This document shows, piece by piece, positions 1-6,203 of a stretch of DNA of 19,457 nucleotides (positions within the stretch are counted from its first letter, which is position 1; each line of letters begins with the position of its first letter). The stretch is from JBNKFQ01 sp050289385 (GTDB taxonomy: Bacteria; Pseudomonadota; Gammaproteobacteria; Pseudomonadales; Porticoccaceae). The notes beneath the pieces are model-generated. The model did no database searches and was not told the origin of the DNA. It was given only the letters and a program-made list of their open reading frames with translations. The translations under genes and the position numbers were made by a program. The stretch spans positions 1-19,457 of the forward strand of contig JBNKFQ010000273.1 of the NCBI GenBank assembly GCA_050289385.1. The letters are read 5' to 3'.

Positions 1-192
1 ACTGACCACATTGCCAAAGCCTTCGCGCACAATCACGTCGATTTCCATCATTGGCAGGCCGCTGGCAATGGCTACACCGTATGCTGTAAATATCAGGGTA
101 ACAAAGGGATGAAGTTTCCAGCGGGAAGTCGCGACAACGACGAACGTGATCGCGAGAATCAGGATAACAATAAGGACCGGGCCCTGTTGCAT
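1..192 (-). CDS. GntP-family permease, N-terminal part (runs off the window)
   Basis: The 64 codons visible read MQQGPVLIVILILAITFVVV, then a hydrophilic stretch with RWKLHP, then a second hydrophobic segment ending near GLPMMEIDVIVREGFGNVV. This pattern of an N-terminal helix, the R-x-K-x-HPF turn and the G-FG motif is typical of the gluconate:H+ symporter (GntP) family of inner-membrane permeases for sugar acids and related carboxylates. A strong Shine-Dalgarno (GGGAGGG) sits 8 bases before the ATG. The gene starts 19 bases after the stop of the Tat-exported hydrolase upstream on the same strand, so the two are probably co-transcribed. That suggests the hydrolase releases, or acts on, a compound the permease imports. 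The substrate cannot be told, and the rest of the gene lies outside the window. Confidence 0.75.
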   Translation of the reverse strand, partial: MQQGPVLIVILILAITFVVVATSRWKLHPFVTLIFTAYGVAIASGLPMMEIDVIVREGFGNVVS

Positions 193-211
193 TTGTTTTC
201 CCTCCCCGGGA

Positions 212-1090
212 TTACAGGTAGTGCTGGAACCACGCTTTGCAGTTAGCCCACATGGCAGCCTCACTTGGGCGATGGCCAACACCTTCGTGCAGGCTTACTC
301 GCAATTTTTCTTTTTGATCCCCATAACAGTCAGCCAGAGCGGTTTGAAAGCGAAGTGCACCGTCGGGGGGCACATGAAAATCATCGGCGCCGCACTCGAA
401 CGTGATGGCTGGACGATGGGCGTAAGATTCCATGTGTGTCAGCGGGTTGAGCTGATCGTAAAAAAAGCGGGCGTAAGGGTCGGCAATACCCTGGTCGACA
501 TCGTCTTTGTCTGCTTCGAGTTTCATGCCGGGGCGTTGCCAGTCCGGCGTAGACACAGTGGCGGCGACGCATTTAATACGTCGGTCGATAGCGCAGGTGG
601 CAACAGATATATCACCGCCCATCGACATGCCCCCCATTCCGATATCGGGTGACACATCAAAATGATTCACAGCCCAGTCGATAACCCGGGTCGCATCAAG
701 TACCGAGTTGCCAATAATCGGCCACATGTGGCGGCGGAACTGTTTAAAAACACGAGTGCCGATTTCTTTGGGTGTTTCCTTGCCGCGTTCGCCGTGTTGC
801 CAGTTGTCGAAGCTCAGTGCAATGTACCCATCGTTGGCCAGTTCCGTTAAAAAAGGCAACATTTGCTCTTTGGTTGCACTGAACCACGGCTGCCAGATAA
901 CCAGACGCCGTTTCGACTGTTTGGTGTCAGGTTCCACCCAGATTACAGGGATATGGTCCACCCAGGTGGATTCGCCAGCTTCGTTTGCAGTGGTACTTGT
1001 CCGGGGCAGTGGAGCCGCAGCCAGCAGGCCAGGGGACGACACCAGACTTCCGGCCAATGCCGTCTTTGCCAAAAAATTTCGTCTGTTCAT
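212..1090 (-). CDS. Tat-exported alpha/beta hydrolase (dienelactone hydrolase / prolyl-oligopeptidase-like)
   Basis: This 292-residue protein begins MNRRNFLAKTALAGSLVSS, a twin-arginine signal (RRNFL) followed by a hydrophobic stretch and AAA at about residues 24-26, so the enzyme should act in the periplasm. The body is an alpha/beta hydrolase: nucleophile elbow G-M-S-M-G-G with Ser156, a likely acid at Asp236 (ECGADD) and a catalytic His at 273 (EGVGHRP). Spacing and length fit the dienelactone hydrolase/acyl-peptidase-like superfamily. The substrate is unknown, and an ester or lactone is the default guess. No clear Shine-Dalgarno precedes the ATG, but the start is fixed by the Tat motif beginning at residue 2. 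A 13-bp near-perfect direct repeat lies just upstream (1096-1124). It is probably in an operon with the GntP-type permease that follows. Confidence 0.8.
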   Translation of the reverse strand: MNRRNFLAKTALAGSLVSSPGLLAAAPLPRTSTTANEAGESTWVDHIPVIWVEPDTKQSKRRLVIWQPWFSATKEQMLPFLTELANDGYIALSFDNWQHGERGKETPKEIGTRVFKQFRRHMWPIIGNSVLDATRVIDWAVNHFDVSPDIGMGGMSMGGDISVATCAIDRRIKCVAATVSTPDWQRPGMKLEADKDDVDQGIADPYARFFYDQLNPLTHMESYAHRPAITFECGADDFHVPPDGALRFQTALADCYGDQKEKLRVSLHEGVGHRPSEAAMWANCKAWFQHYL

Positions 1091-1095
1091 AAGTG

Positions 1096-1124
1096 TGATA
1101 GTTTTATAGTTTGACAGTTTTATA
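1096..1124 (-). promoter_or_regulatory. Two 13-bp direct repeats upstream of the Tat hydrolase gene
   Basis: On the plus strand TGATAGTTTTATA (1096-1108) and TGACAGTTTTATA (1112-1124) match at 12 of 13 positions and are 16 bp apart. They end only a few bases before the hydrolase start codon (1090), where a promoter or operator would lie. This could be a regulator binding site or an AT-rich promoter area; no regulator is identified. Confidence 0.3.
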
Positions 1125-1199
1125 TTTGGAGCGGTTGCATGGCCTGGCGATGGAGGTTTTCTGGAGGGTGGTTGTTGTCAAGAGGGTTGCCAGCGGCAA

Positions 1200-1625
1200 C
1201 TACTCGAAAGTCACTACCAGTCGTTTCCCCAATCGCGCGGCTACTTCCCGCAAATTTTTTAATGTTGGATTATTGCCAGGTTTTTTTAATCGGTTGGCGC
1301 TTGCCCAGGAGGTCCCCAGGCTGCGCGCCAAATCTGCCAGCGTGGCGCCGTTATCTTCCAGTGCCCAGTGCACCAGCAAGGAAACCTGCAAATCGGGTTC
1401 GGGTTCGGCATGGAAGATATTCTCTCCTTGTGCCTTCGAAGGGCGTGGCACATTGAAGCCATCATCAATACGTTCTTCCAGAGCGGCACTCAGTTGCTCC
1501 GCAGCTTTAAGTTGTGCTTCTTGCAGGGTTTTGCCCAGAGCACGAACCTCTTCCAGATCGATGAATTGTGCCTGGTAACCGCCCTTGTCGGTTTGCTGCA
1601 GACGGTATGGGTAGCTGACGTTCAA
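1200..1625 (-). CDS. hicB: HicB-family antitoxin with C-terminal HTH (no partner toxin visible)
   Basis: The protein (141 residues from a TTG start) opens with NVSYPYRLQQTDKGGYQAQF, the HicB partially degraded RNase-H-like fold (YP...GGY.A.F.D.EE...GKTL.EA...A...L). It ends in a helix-turn-helix of lambda-repressor type (TLADLARSLGTSWASANRLK). HicB antitoxins neutralise the HicA mRNA interferase and repress their own operon. The TTG at 1625 was chosen because GGAGA lies 7 bases upstream and the family N-terminus begins there. An ATG at 1664 would add 13 residues, but it falls inside the promoter and has no Shine-Dalgarno. hicA normally lies directly upstream; the roughly 130 bases before this gene hold no HicA-like frame. 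So it appears to be a solitary antitoxin or repurposed repressor, or its toxin is too divergent to recognise. Confidence 0.78.
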   Translation of the reverse strand: MNVSYPYRLQQTDKGGYQAQFIDLEEVRALGKTLQEAQLKAAEQLSAALEERIDDGFNVPRPSKAQGENIFHAEPEPDLQVSLLVHWALEDNGATLADLARSLGTSWASANRLKKPGNNPTLKNLREVAARLGKRLVVTFE

Positions 1626-1652
1626 TGGTTTTTCTCCGATAATGTGTTTGGC

Positions 1653-1680
1653 ATGATATATCATTTACGATATATTTCAA
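1653..1680 (-). promoter_or_regulatory. hicB promoter overlapping a 20-bp palindromic operator
   Basis: Reading the minus strand, TTGAAA (1680-1675) and TATCAT (1658-1653) are separated by 16 bases, each matching the sigma-70 consensus at 5 of 6 positions. The spacer is filled by the inverted repeat ATATATC-GTAAAT-GATATAT (1656-1675), a natural site for the HTH of HicB to bind and block RNA polymerase. The predicted transcript starts upstream of the TTG start codon at 1625 but after the ATG at 1664, which supports the TTG start. Confidence 0.6.
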
Positions 1681-1707
1681 GTGACAGGTTGTGGGTATGA
1701 ATTCTGA

Positions 1708-1974
1708 CATTATCCGGGTGCTGATATCGAGCCCGGGAAGGGCTATGCAGGAGGTGCAATGGCCGAAAAATCTGATGGTGCGGTAAAACGGTGTATTGGC
1801 TTTGCGTCAGAACTGGAGAAGATAGCCAGCCAATATTCTGTGTCGTATTTTGATGCGGGTGTTGTCACAGAAGCGAGTGCCGTGGACGGTGTTCATCTGG
1901 ACGAAAATCAACACCGCCTCCTCGGTGAGGCAATAGCACATCATGTATCCGGGTCTTTAGCTGTCCAGATATAA
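1708..1974 (+). pseudogene. 3' remnant of an SGNH/GDSL hydrolase (lipase/arylesterase family)
   Basis: The open frame ends in DAGVVTEASAVDGVHLDENQ followed by HRLLGEAIAHHV. The D-G-V-H-L-D segment is the C-terminal block of SGNH hydrolases that supplies the catalytic Asp and His, and the preceding helix (AMAEKSDGAVKRC...LEKIASQY) fits the same family. The catalytic Ser, Gly and Asn blocks are missing, and the frame closes upstream with a TGA at 1705-1707. A different frame just upstream reads DIIRVLISSPG, resembling the strand before block III, so a frameshift near 1730-1745 is possible. Reading only from the ATG at 1759 gives 71 residues that could not form an active enzyme. It is most likely a decaying fragment left by deletion next to hicB. 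Confidence 0.6.
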
Positions 1975-2035
1975 AATCAGCTGAATATCAGAGCGGGTAC
2001 TCAACAGTGTACAGACAACACGACACCAGTATCCG

Positions 2036-2332
2036 TCAGCGAAGAACCTGCAGCATACGGTTTTTGGTGCCAGCCAGAATATTTTCCGGGCTGACGACTT
2101 CTTCGTGTTTGACGGCGGCCATTGGCTGGCTGGCGATATCGATGGTTTTCCACAGATCGTCCTGAATTTTCTGGTTCAGTTCCAGGTTCATCTGGTCGGA
2201 AATGGATACCGGGTCCGTTTGCCTGATAACGTTTTTGACGTAACTGACGTTTTCTTTGGCGACCGCCCCATTAAAGGGCATGGTCAAGAGCACAGCGGTG
2301 ACGATTGCGGCTATTGTGTTGGAATTGTCCAT
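2036..2332 (-). CDS. Small exported protein of unknown function
   Basis: I do not recognise this 98-residue protein. The start is set by a good Shine-Dalgarno (AGGAG, about 9 bases before the ATG at 2332); a longer frame from 2374 has no such support. The N-terminus MDNSNTIAAIVTAVLLTMPF followed by NGAVAKEN looks like a Sec signal peptide with cleavage after AVA, giving a mature protein of about 73 residues. The remainder is soluble and rich in N, Q, K, D and E, without cysteine (VKNVIRQTDPVSISDQMNLE), and is probably mostly helical. It lies on the same strand as the lemA/TPM operon but is separated from it by about 330 bases and is probably a separate transcript. A periplasmic location is inferred and no function is assigned. 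Confidence 0.6.
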   Translation of the reverse strand: MDNSNTIAAIVTAVLLTMPFNGAVAKENVSYVKNVIRQTDPVSISDQMNLELNQKIQDDLWKTIDIASQPMAAVKHEEVVSPENILAGTKNRMLQVLR

Positions 2333-2660
2333 AATATTGATCTCCTGTTGCTTTTGGCTGGATTCCGTTCTCAAGATCAGTCGGCATTAGTGTGAACCTG
2401 TGACTGCCTGGTTTCCCATTAGTTCAGCAACGAACTGTCAAAAATGTGACGTAATTCTCTTGTTTTGCCCTTATTGGTGCGCCTGGCGGCCGATATTGGG
2501 CATCCTGGAGGGAAATTCGCGATTTGCCAGTCACAGAAACGCTGCGGAGTAGTTATCTAACTTGTTGATATTATTGACTTTCATGAATTGGCGCCACGTG
2601 GAGCAATGAACTCAACGGTTTCCTGTGCCAGCGCCATTAACTGTATATTGAAAGATCGTT
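2333..2660. other. Intergenic stretch between the TPM gene and the small exported gene
   Basis: No convincing gene is present; the short frames on both strands lack a Shine-Dalgarno and family features. On the minus strand a TTGACA-like element (about 2440-2445) precedes a small inverted repeat AGTTC-AGCAAC-GAACT, and the Shine-Dalgarno of the small exported gene lies at the left end. No well-spaced -10 element was found, so the promoter is not called. Confidence 0.4.
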
Positions 2661-3278
2661 TTAATTTAATACCACCAGATGATTGGGGAGTTCGTTCTTT
2701 TCGCCGGTTGCGGGAGCGTGCTGGTTTAGCAGGACACCGCATTGCGCGATGCAATCGATAAAGCCTTGTTGGGTGTTGCCGGCTTTTACCTGCGCCACAA
2801 AGTGATCGACAATTTGCTGCCACTGGTGGTTGTCAATGTGTTGGCTGATGCCGCGATCCGCAATAATTTCTACGTAGTGCTCGGCTTCTGAAACAAAGAT
2901 CAGTACACCGGTTTCGCCTTTGGTGTGGTGCAGGTTATTTTCCAGAAATTGCCGCCGTGCGAGGTTGGATGCACGCCACTGTTTCACCTTTTTCGGCACC
3001 AGTCGCATCATGACTGGCGAAATGCGAAACACCAGGGCAGCACCAATAAATACCAGCCATTGCACTATAAAAAGATCGTCACTGCTCAGCCAGAAATGGG
3101 TAAGCTTGAGCAGTGCAGGCGTTGCCAGAGCAATAAGAGCTGCCCACAAGGTGGGAATGTAATAATAATTGTCGGCGCGGCTGGCAAGCACGGTTACCAG
3201 TTCGGCATCGGTGTTTTTTTCTACGTCCTGAATCGCGTTTGCTACGGCGTCCAGTTGTTCTTGCTTGAGTAAAGTCAT
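2661..3278 (-). CDS. TPM-domain membrane protein (second TPM gene of the lemA cluster)
   Basis: This protein of about 205 residues has an N-terminal TPM-like half (LLKQEQLDAVANAIQDVEKN, TDAELVTVLASRADNYYYIP), then two hydrophobic segments (about residues 43-65 and 70-90). The second part of the TPM fold follows, with ETGVLIFVSEAEHYVEIIAD and RGI. This is the COG3762-like companion of YgcG-type TPM proteins. The role is not established; membrane-anchored TPM domains are thought to act at the envelope, and some relatives assist membrane-protein turnover or phosphatase-like reactions. The ATG (3278) overlaps the TGA of the previous gene (TGATG), so the two are translationally coupled; a GTG at 3281 is the alternative start. 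It is the last gene of the lemA - TPM - TPM operon. Confidence 0.8.
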   Translation of the reverse strand: MTLLKQEQLDAVANAIQDVEKNTDAELVTVLASRADNYYYIPTLWAALIALATPALLKLTHFWLSSDDLFIVQWLVFIGAALVFRISPVMMRLVPKKVKQWRASNLARRQFLENNLHHTKGETGVLIFVSEAEHYVEIIADRGISQHIDNHQWQQIVDHFVAQVKAGNTQQGFIDCIAQCGVLLNQHAPATGEKNELPNHLVVLN

Positions 3279-4015
3279 CACCAGCCCCCCGAGGCTCCGC
3301 CGCCACCAAAACCACCGCCGCCGCCAGAGAATCCACCTCCGCCGGAAAATCCTCCGCTACCGCCAAAGCCGCCGCCAACACCAGGGTAAAAAATACCTCT
3401 GCCGCCACCTCGGCCACCGCCACCACCAACAAAGGACAGCACCCATATCAGGCCGAAAAAGCCCAGGAACAACAGGGGAATAAGTCGTGATCGTGTGGTA
3501 CGGCGCGGTTTGCGCATCTCGTATTGACCACCCAGGGCTTTAACAATGGCATTGGCGCCGCTTTCTATGCCTTGCCCGAATTGCCCGCGTTTGAAAGCGG
3601 GCACAATAACGGTGTGAATGATGTTGGCAGAAATGGCATCGGTGAGTATGCCCTCCAGGCCATAACCCACTTCTATGCGTACTTTTCTCTCTTTTTTAGC
3701 AACCAGCAACAGTACGCCATTATCTTTTTTCGCGCCTTCCTTTTGGCCGAGGCCCCAGTGGCGGGCAAGCTGGTAGCCAAAAGTTTCGATGGTATAACCT
3801 TGCAAGTCGGGCAGGGTGGCGACCGCAATCTGGTTGCTGGTGGCGTTTTCGTGGCCAGCCAGCAGGTTGGTAATTCTGCCTTCAGCACCGCTGTCGAGCA
3901 TATTGGCATTATCAACCACGCGGCCGCTTAATTTGGGAAAAACCGGAGCGGCAATAACCAGCGTGCAAAGTATGCCGCAGCTGATCAGTGCCAGAACTTT
4001 CCTTGTCGAAATCAA
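3278..4015 (-). CDS. TPM-domain protein (YgcG family) with glycine-rich tail
   Basis: The 245-residue protein starts with a signal peptide (VLALISCGILCTLVIAAPVF). A TPM domain follows at about residues 30-165: LSGRVVDNANMLD, NQIAVATLPDLQGYTIETFG, the KKDNGVLLLVAKKERKVRIE block and GYGLEGILTDAISANII. Then come one transmembrane helix (LIPLLFLGFFGLIWVLSFVG) and a long low-complexity tail of Gly with Ser and Phe. The glycine tail is normal for this family. Translation probably begins at a TTG that overlaps the lemA stop (TTGA, 4012-4015), with GAGG 8 bases upstream inside lemA. The order lemA then TPM is conserved in many bacteria, implying a shared envelope role, but the biochemical function is unresolved. 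Confidence 0.85.
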   Translation of the reverse strand: MISTRKVLALISCGILCTLVIAAPVFPKLSGRVVDNANMLDSGAEGRITNLLAGHENATSNQIAVATLPDLQGYTIETFGYQLARHWGLGQKEGAKKDNGVLLLVAKKERKVRIEVGYGLEGILTDAISANIIHTVIVPAFKRGQFGQGIESGANAIVKALGGQYEMRKPRRTTRSRLIPLLFLGFFGLIWVLSFVGGGGGRGGGRGIFYPGVGGGFGGSGGFSGGGGFSGGGGGFGGGGASGGW

Positions 4016-4608
4016 AATTTAACCTCGGGTGCTTCCTCTGCCGATTCACTGGTAGCCTGGTAGGTCTCCCGTATCGGCATGTCGCTGTACAACACGCTGT
4101 GCCAAATACGCCCCGGGAAGGTGCGAATTTCGGTGTTGTAGCGTTCTACCGCTGCAATGTAGTCGCGGCGAGCCACTGAAATGCGGTTTTCGGTGCCTTC
4201 CAGTTGCGATTGCAGGGCCAGAAAATTCTGGTTGGCTTTCAAGTCGGGGTAGCGTTCCACCACCACCAGCAGGCGTTGCAAGGCACTGCCCAATTGCGCC
4301 TGCGCCTGCTGAAACTTTTGCATGGCTTGCGGATTGTTGAGCAGGTCTGCATTGGCCTGAATGGTGCCCACCTTGCCTCGAGCTTCTGTCACGGCCTGCA
4401 GTGTTTCGGTTTCGTGGGCGGCGTAGCCTTTGACCGTGGCGACCAGGTTGGGCACCAGGTCAGCACGCCGCTGATATTGGTTTTCTACCTGTGCCCAGTT
4501 GGATTTTACCTGTTCGTCAAAAGTAGGGATGTTGTTGACACCGCAGCCGCTGAGTGCCAGTACCAGGGTGATGAAGAAGGTAACGCGTAAGGTACGAACG
4601 GTGCTCAT
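4012..4608 (-). CDS. lemA: LemA-family lipoprotein
   Basis: The 198-residue protein begins with a lipoprotein signal peptide ending in the lipobox L-S-G-C (Cys22 of MSTVRTLRVTFFITLVLALS-GCG). It continues with the LemA core: YNNL-like FDEQVKSNWAQVENQYQRRA, then DLVPNLVATVKGYAAHE, a helical stretch with KFQQAQAQLGSALQRLLVVV, and ERYPDLKANQNFLALQSQLE with the closing GTENRISVARRDYIAAVERYN. Length and motif order match the family, which forms a four-helix bundle exposed on the membrane. It is the first gene of a three-gene unit with two TPM proteins. The Shine-Dalgarno GGAGTG lies 9 bases upstream. The symbol is a family name; a specific function is not known. Confidence 0.92.
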   Translation of the reverse strand: MSTVRTLRVTFFITLVLALSGCGVNNIPTFDEQVKSNWAQVENQYQRRADLVPNLVATVKGYAAHETETLQAVTEARGKVGTIQANADLLNNPQAMQKFQQAQAQLGSALQRLLVVVERYPDLKANQNFLALQSQLEGTENRISVARRDYIAAVERYNTEIRTFPGRIWHSVLYSDMPIRETYQATSESAEEAPEVKF

Positions 4609-5011
4609 TTAGATAGTCACTCCATGAGATTGCGCATTTTGTGCGGTGCAATATGGCGAATTTTGGGCAATTTGTCGAGGTTCAGGGCCAAATTGGTGTT
4701 AACAGACCCTAATAAGTCATGCTCGATGGAGGCAGGTCAGTAGCGGCCTGAGGATGAGTAGAGACAGCAAAAGAATTATTGCGCTGGCATGTTTATATTT
4801 TCCTCCCTGGTAAAAGTTCGACATGGTGAGAAAAAAGCATAGAATGCTTTTTGTAGATTTTCCTGTCATTTGCTGATCGGGTTTGTCGTCACAGCAGGAC
4901 AAGTGAGTATTTGGCTGACAGTTGTCACACTCAATTGAAAACAAGTGACCATAGGGGTAGCATCACTAAATACTCCGGTATGCACCGCTACTCTGATGAG
5001 TGCAATGTCCC
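4609..5011. other. Divergent intergenic region between lemA and the PAS-AraC gene
   Basis: About 400 bases must hold the promoters of lemA (leftward) and the AraC-type gene (rightward). An inverted repeat CAATTTG (4669-4675) with CAAATTG lies at about 4690. A 75-codon minus-strand frame at 4717-4944 contains a possible hydrophobic segment but no clear Shine-Dalgarno or homology, so it is not called a gene. No RNA gene or riboswitch was recognised. Confidence 0.35.
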
Positions 5012-5734
5012 ATGATAAATAATTTACTTAAAAATGCCGATATTGCCACGATGCTTGGCCAGCTGTTTGGTGATCTTGAGGGCGTCCATTTTTTTCTCAA
5101 GGATAAAAACAGTCGCATTTTTTATGTCAGTGAAAATATGTTTGAACATATGGGTCTGAGTCAACGGGACATTCAGGGCAAATATGACAAAGATATTTTT
5201 AGCGCGGAACTGGCAGAAAAATACCTGCAGGATGACAGAGATGTGATGAATTCCGGGAAGCCGTTGACCGGAATAATAGAACTTTTTCTAAATGAGCAGG
5301 GGATTCCATCTTGGCACAATACTAACAAGTACCCGGTATTTGATCGTCATAAAAATGTCATAGGTGTAATGGGTACAATTACCAAAATTGACAGTGATTT
5401 CGCTAAATGTCAGGGCCAGCACTCTTTGTTGCCGGCAATAGACTACATAGAAAAGCACTACCACCAAAAGATATCTGTGGATAGTTTGGCCAATGCCTGC
5501 TCTATGAGCATGCGATCATTACAGCGAGCTTTTCACAAACATTTTATGACAACACCAAGAAAATTTATTATTAAACGCCGTTGTTACGAAGCCTGTTTGC
5601 TTTTAAAAAACTGTAATTTGAGCCTGTCGGACGTTGCTCAAAGAGCCGGATTTTATGACCAAAGCGATTTAGCTCGTCAATTCAGGGCTGTCATGAACCT
5701 CTCGCCTACCGAATATCGGAAGCGCTATAGCTAG
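5012..5734 (+). CDS. PAS-domain AraC-family transcriptional regulator
   Basis: The 240-residue protein (ATG start; a GTG at 5000 would add four residues) joins a PAS domain to an AraC DNA-binding domain. The PAS domain covers about residues 12-128: GVHFFLKDKNSRIFYVSENM, GKYDKDIF and the closing strand NVIGVMGTITKI. The C-terminal two-HTH AraC domain covers about 140-240, with ISVDSLANACSMSMRSLQRA, FHKHF and LSDVAQRAGFYDQSDLARQF, ending at the family motif SPTEYRKRY. PAS-AraC proteins of this size sense a small ligand or redox cue and regulate neighbouring catabolic genes, so the GMC cluster downstream is a likely target (inference). The TAG stop forms part of the CTAG target of the MITE that follows, so the insertion left the protein intact. 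Confidence 0.87.
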   Translation: MINNLLKNADIATMLGQLFGDLEGVHFFLKDKNSRIFYVSENMFEHMGLSQRDIQGKYDKDIFSAELAEKYLQDDRDVMNSGKPLTGIIELFLNEQGIPSWHNTNKYPVFDRHKNVIGVMGTITKIDSDFAKCQGQHSLLPAIDYIEKHYHQKISVDSLANACSMSMRSLQRAFHKHFMTTPRKFIIKRRCYEACLLLKNCNLSLSDVAQRAGFYDQSDLARQFRAVMNLSPTEYRKRYS

Positions 5735-6003
5735 GGAACCTCTGAACAAGTCTATGGTGTCTCTGGCTTACAGACGAGTTCAGGATCAAGGCATGACTTT
5801 GAAGGCATACAGGCCGTACGTCAAAAAGTCATAACGCGGAGCCTGGACTCGTCCGTAAGCCCCTAAGGGCGAGACCTGAAGCGCGCATCTGCCGCGTTGC
5901 AACTCTCGCCAGGGACAACCAGCCCTGGCCTTCGGATTGCGCCTCGCAGCTACACACTTCAGGTCTCGCAGAGACGCCATAGACTTGTTCAGAGGTTCCC
6001 TGG
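5731..6003. mobile_element. 265-bp MITE, IS5-like ends, folding as a three-way junction
   Basis: The ends are inverted repeats: 5734-5764 (GGGAACCTCTGAACAAGTCT...) and 5970-6000 match over 30 of 31 bases. They are flanked by CTAG (5731-5734) and CTGG (6000-6003), a one-mismatch 4-bp duplication if the element itself is 5735-5999. IS5-group elements target CTAR and, from memory, have ends beginning GGAAGGTGCGAACAAG, which share GGAA..T..GAACAAG with these. No transposase is encoded. Two internal inverted repeats fill the interior. The first pairs 5765-5784 with 5842-5861 (18 of 20) and has an inner stem ATGACTTT/AAAGTCAT. The second pairs 5869-5881 with 5957-5969 (13 of 13) and has an inner GCCAGGG/CCCTGGC. 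Only 7 bases separate the two arms and they abut the terminal repeats. It is a non-autonomous element and may also end araC transcripts. Confidence 0.85.
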
Positions 6004-6100
6004 GTCTCATCCCGTAATTAAACGGCTGGTTAGCACTACCCAGATATTTCACAGCAAGGCGCGGTGTGCAGCGAATGGCCGTTTAATTGTGGGGTCAGAA
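6004..6100. repeat. Second palindromic repeat between the MITE and the GMC gene
   Basis: CCCGTAATTAAACGGC (6011-6026) and GCCGTTTAATTGTGGG (6078-6093) are inverted repeats matching at 14 of 16 positions, with a perfect 11-bp core; weaker pairing continues outwards (TCTCAT against GTCAGA). The 51-base interior has no gene. The outer GGGGTCAGA resembles ends of dispersed palindromic repeats associated with Y1 transposases in gammaproteobacteria; that comparison is from memory. It could instead be a simple hairpin. It lies about 100 bases upstream of the GMC start. Confidence 0.45.
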
Positions 6101-6203
6101 GCTATGTCGCTTTCGTACAAATAGCTACTTTAACTTACTAGACTCTGAAGGCTGCTACGGAATAACTTACTGGCGCAATTGATCAGTGTATTGAGGTATA
6201 ACG

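Noticed and set aside
1111..1578. 155-codon plus-strand frame opposite hicB
   Set aside because: Shadow of the HicB gene; composition is Arg/Ser/Ala rich without family features.
3278..3480. Glycine-codon repeats as a DNA repeat element
   Set aside because: They are the normal low-complexity tail of a YgcG-type TPM protein.
4717..4944. 75-codon minus-strand frame with a hydrophobic segment
   Set aside because: No ribosome site, no homology, and it occupies the divergent promoter region of lemA and the AraC-type gene.
5786..6052. 88-codon minus-strand frame and overlapping plus-strand frame (5897-6124)
   Set aside because: Both lie in the MITE and neighbouring repeat; the sequence is explained by inverted repeats and has no protein family or Shine-Dalgarno.
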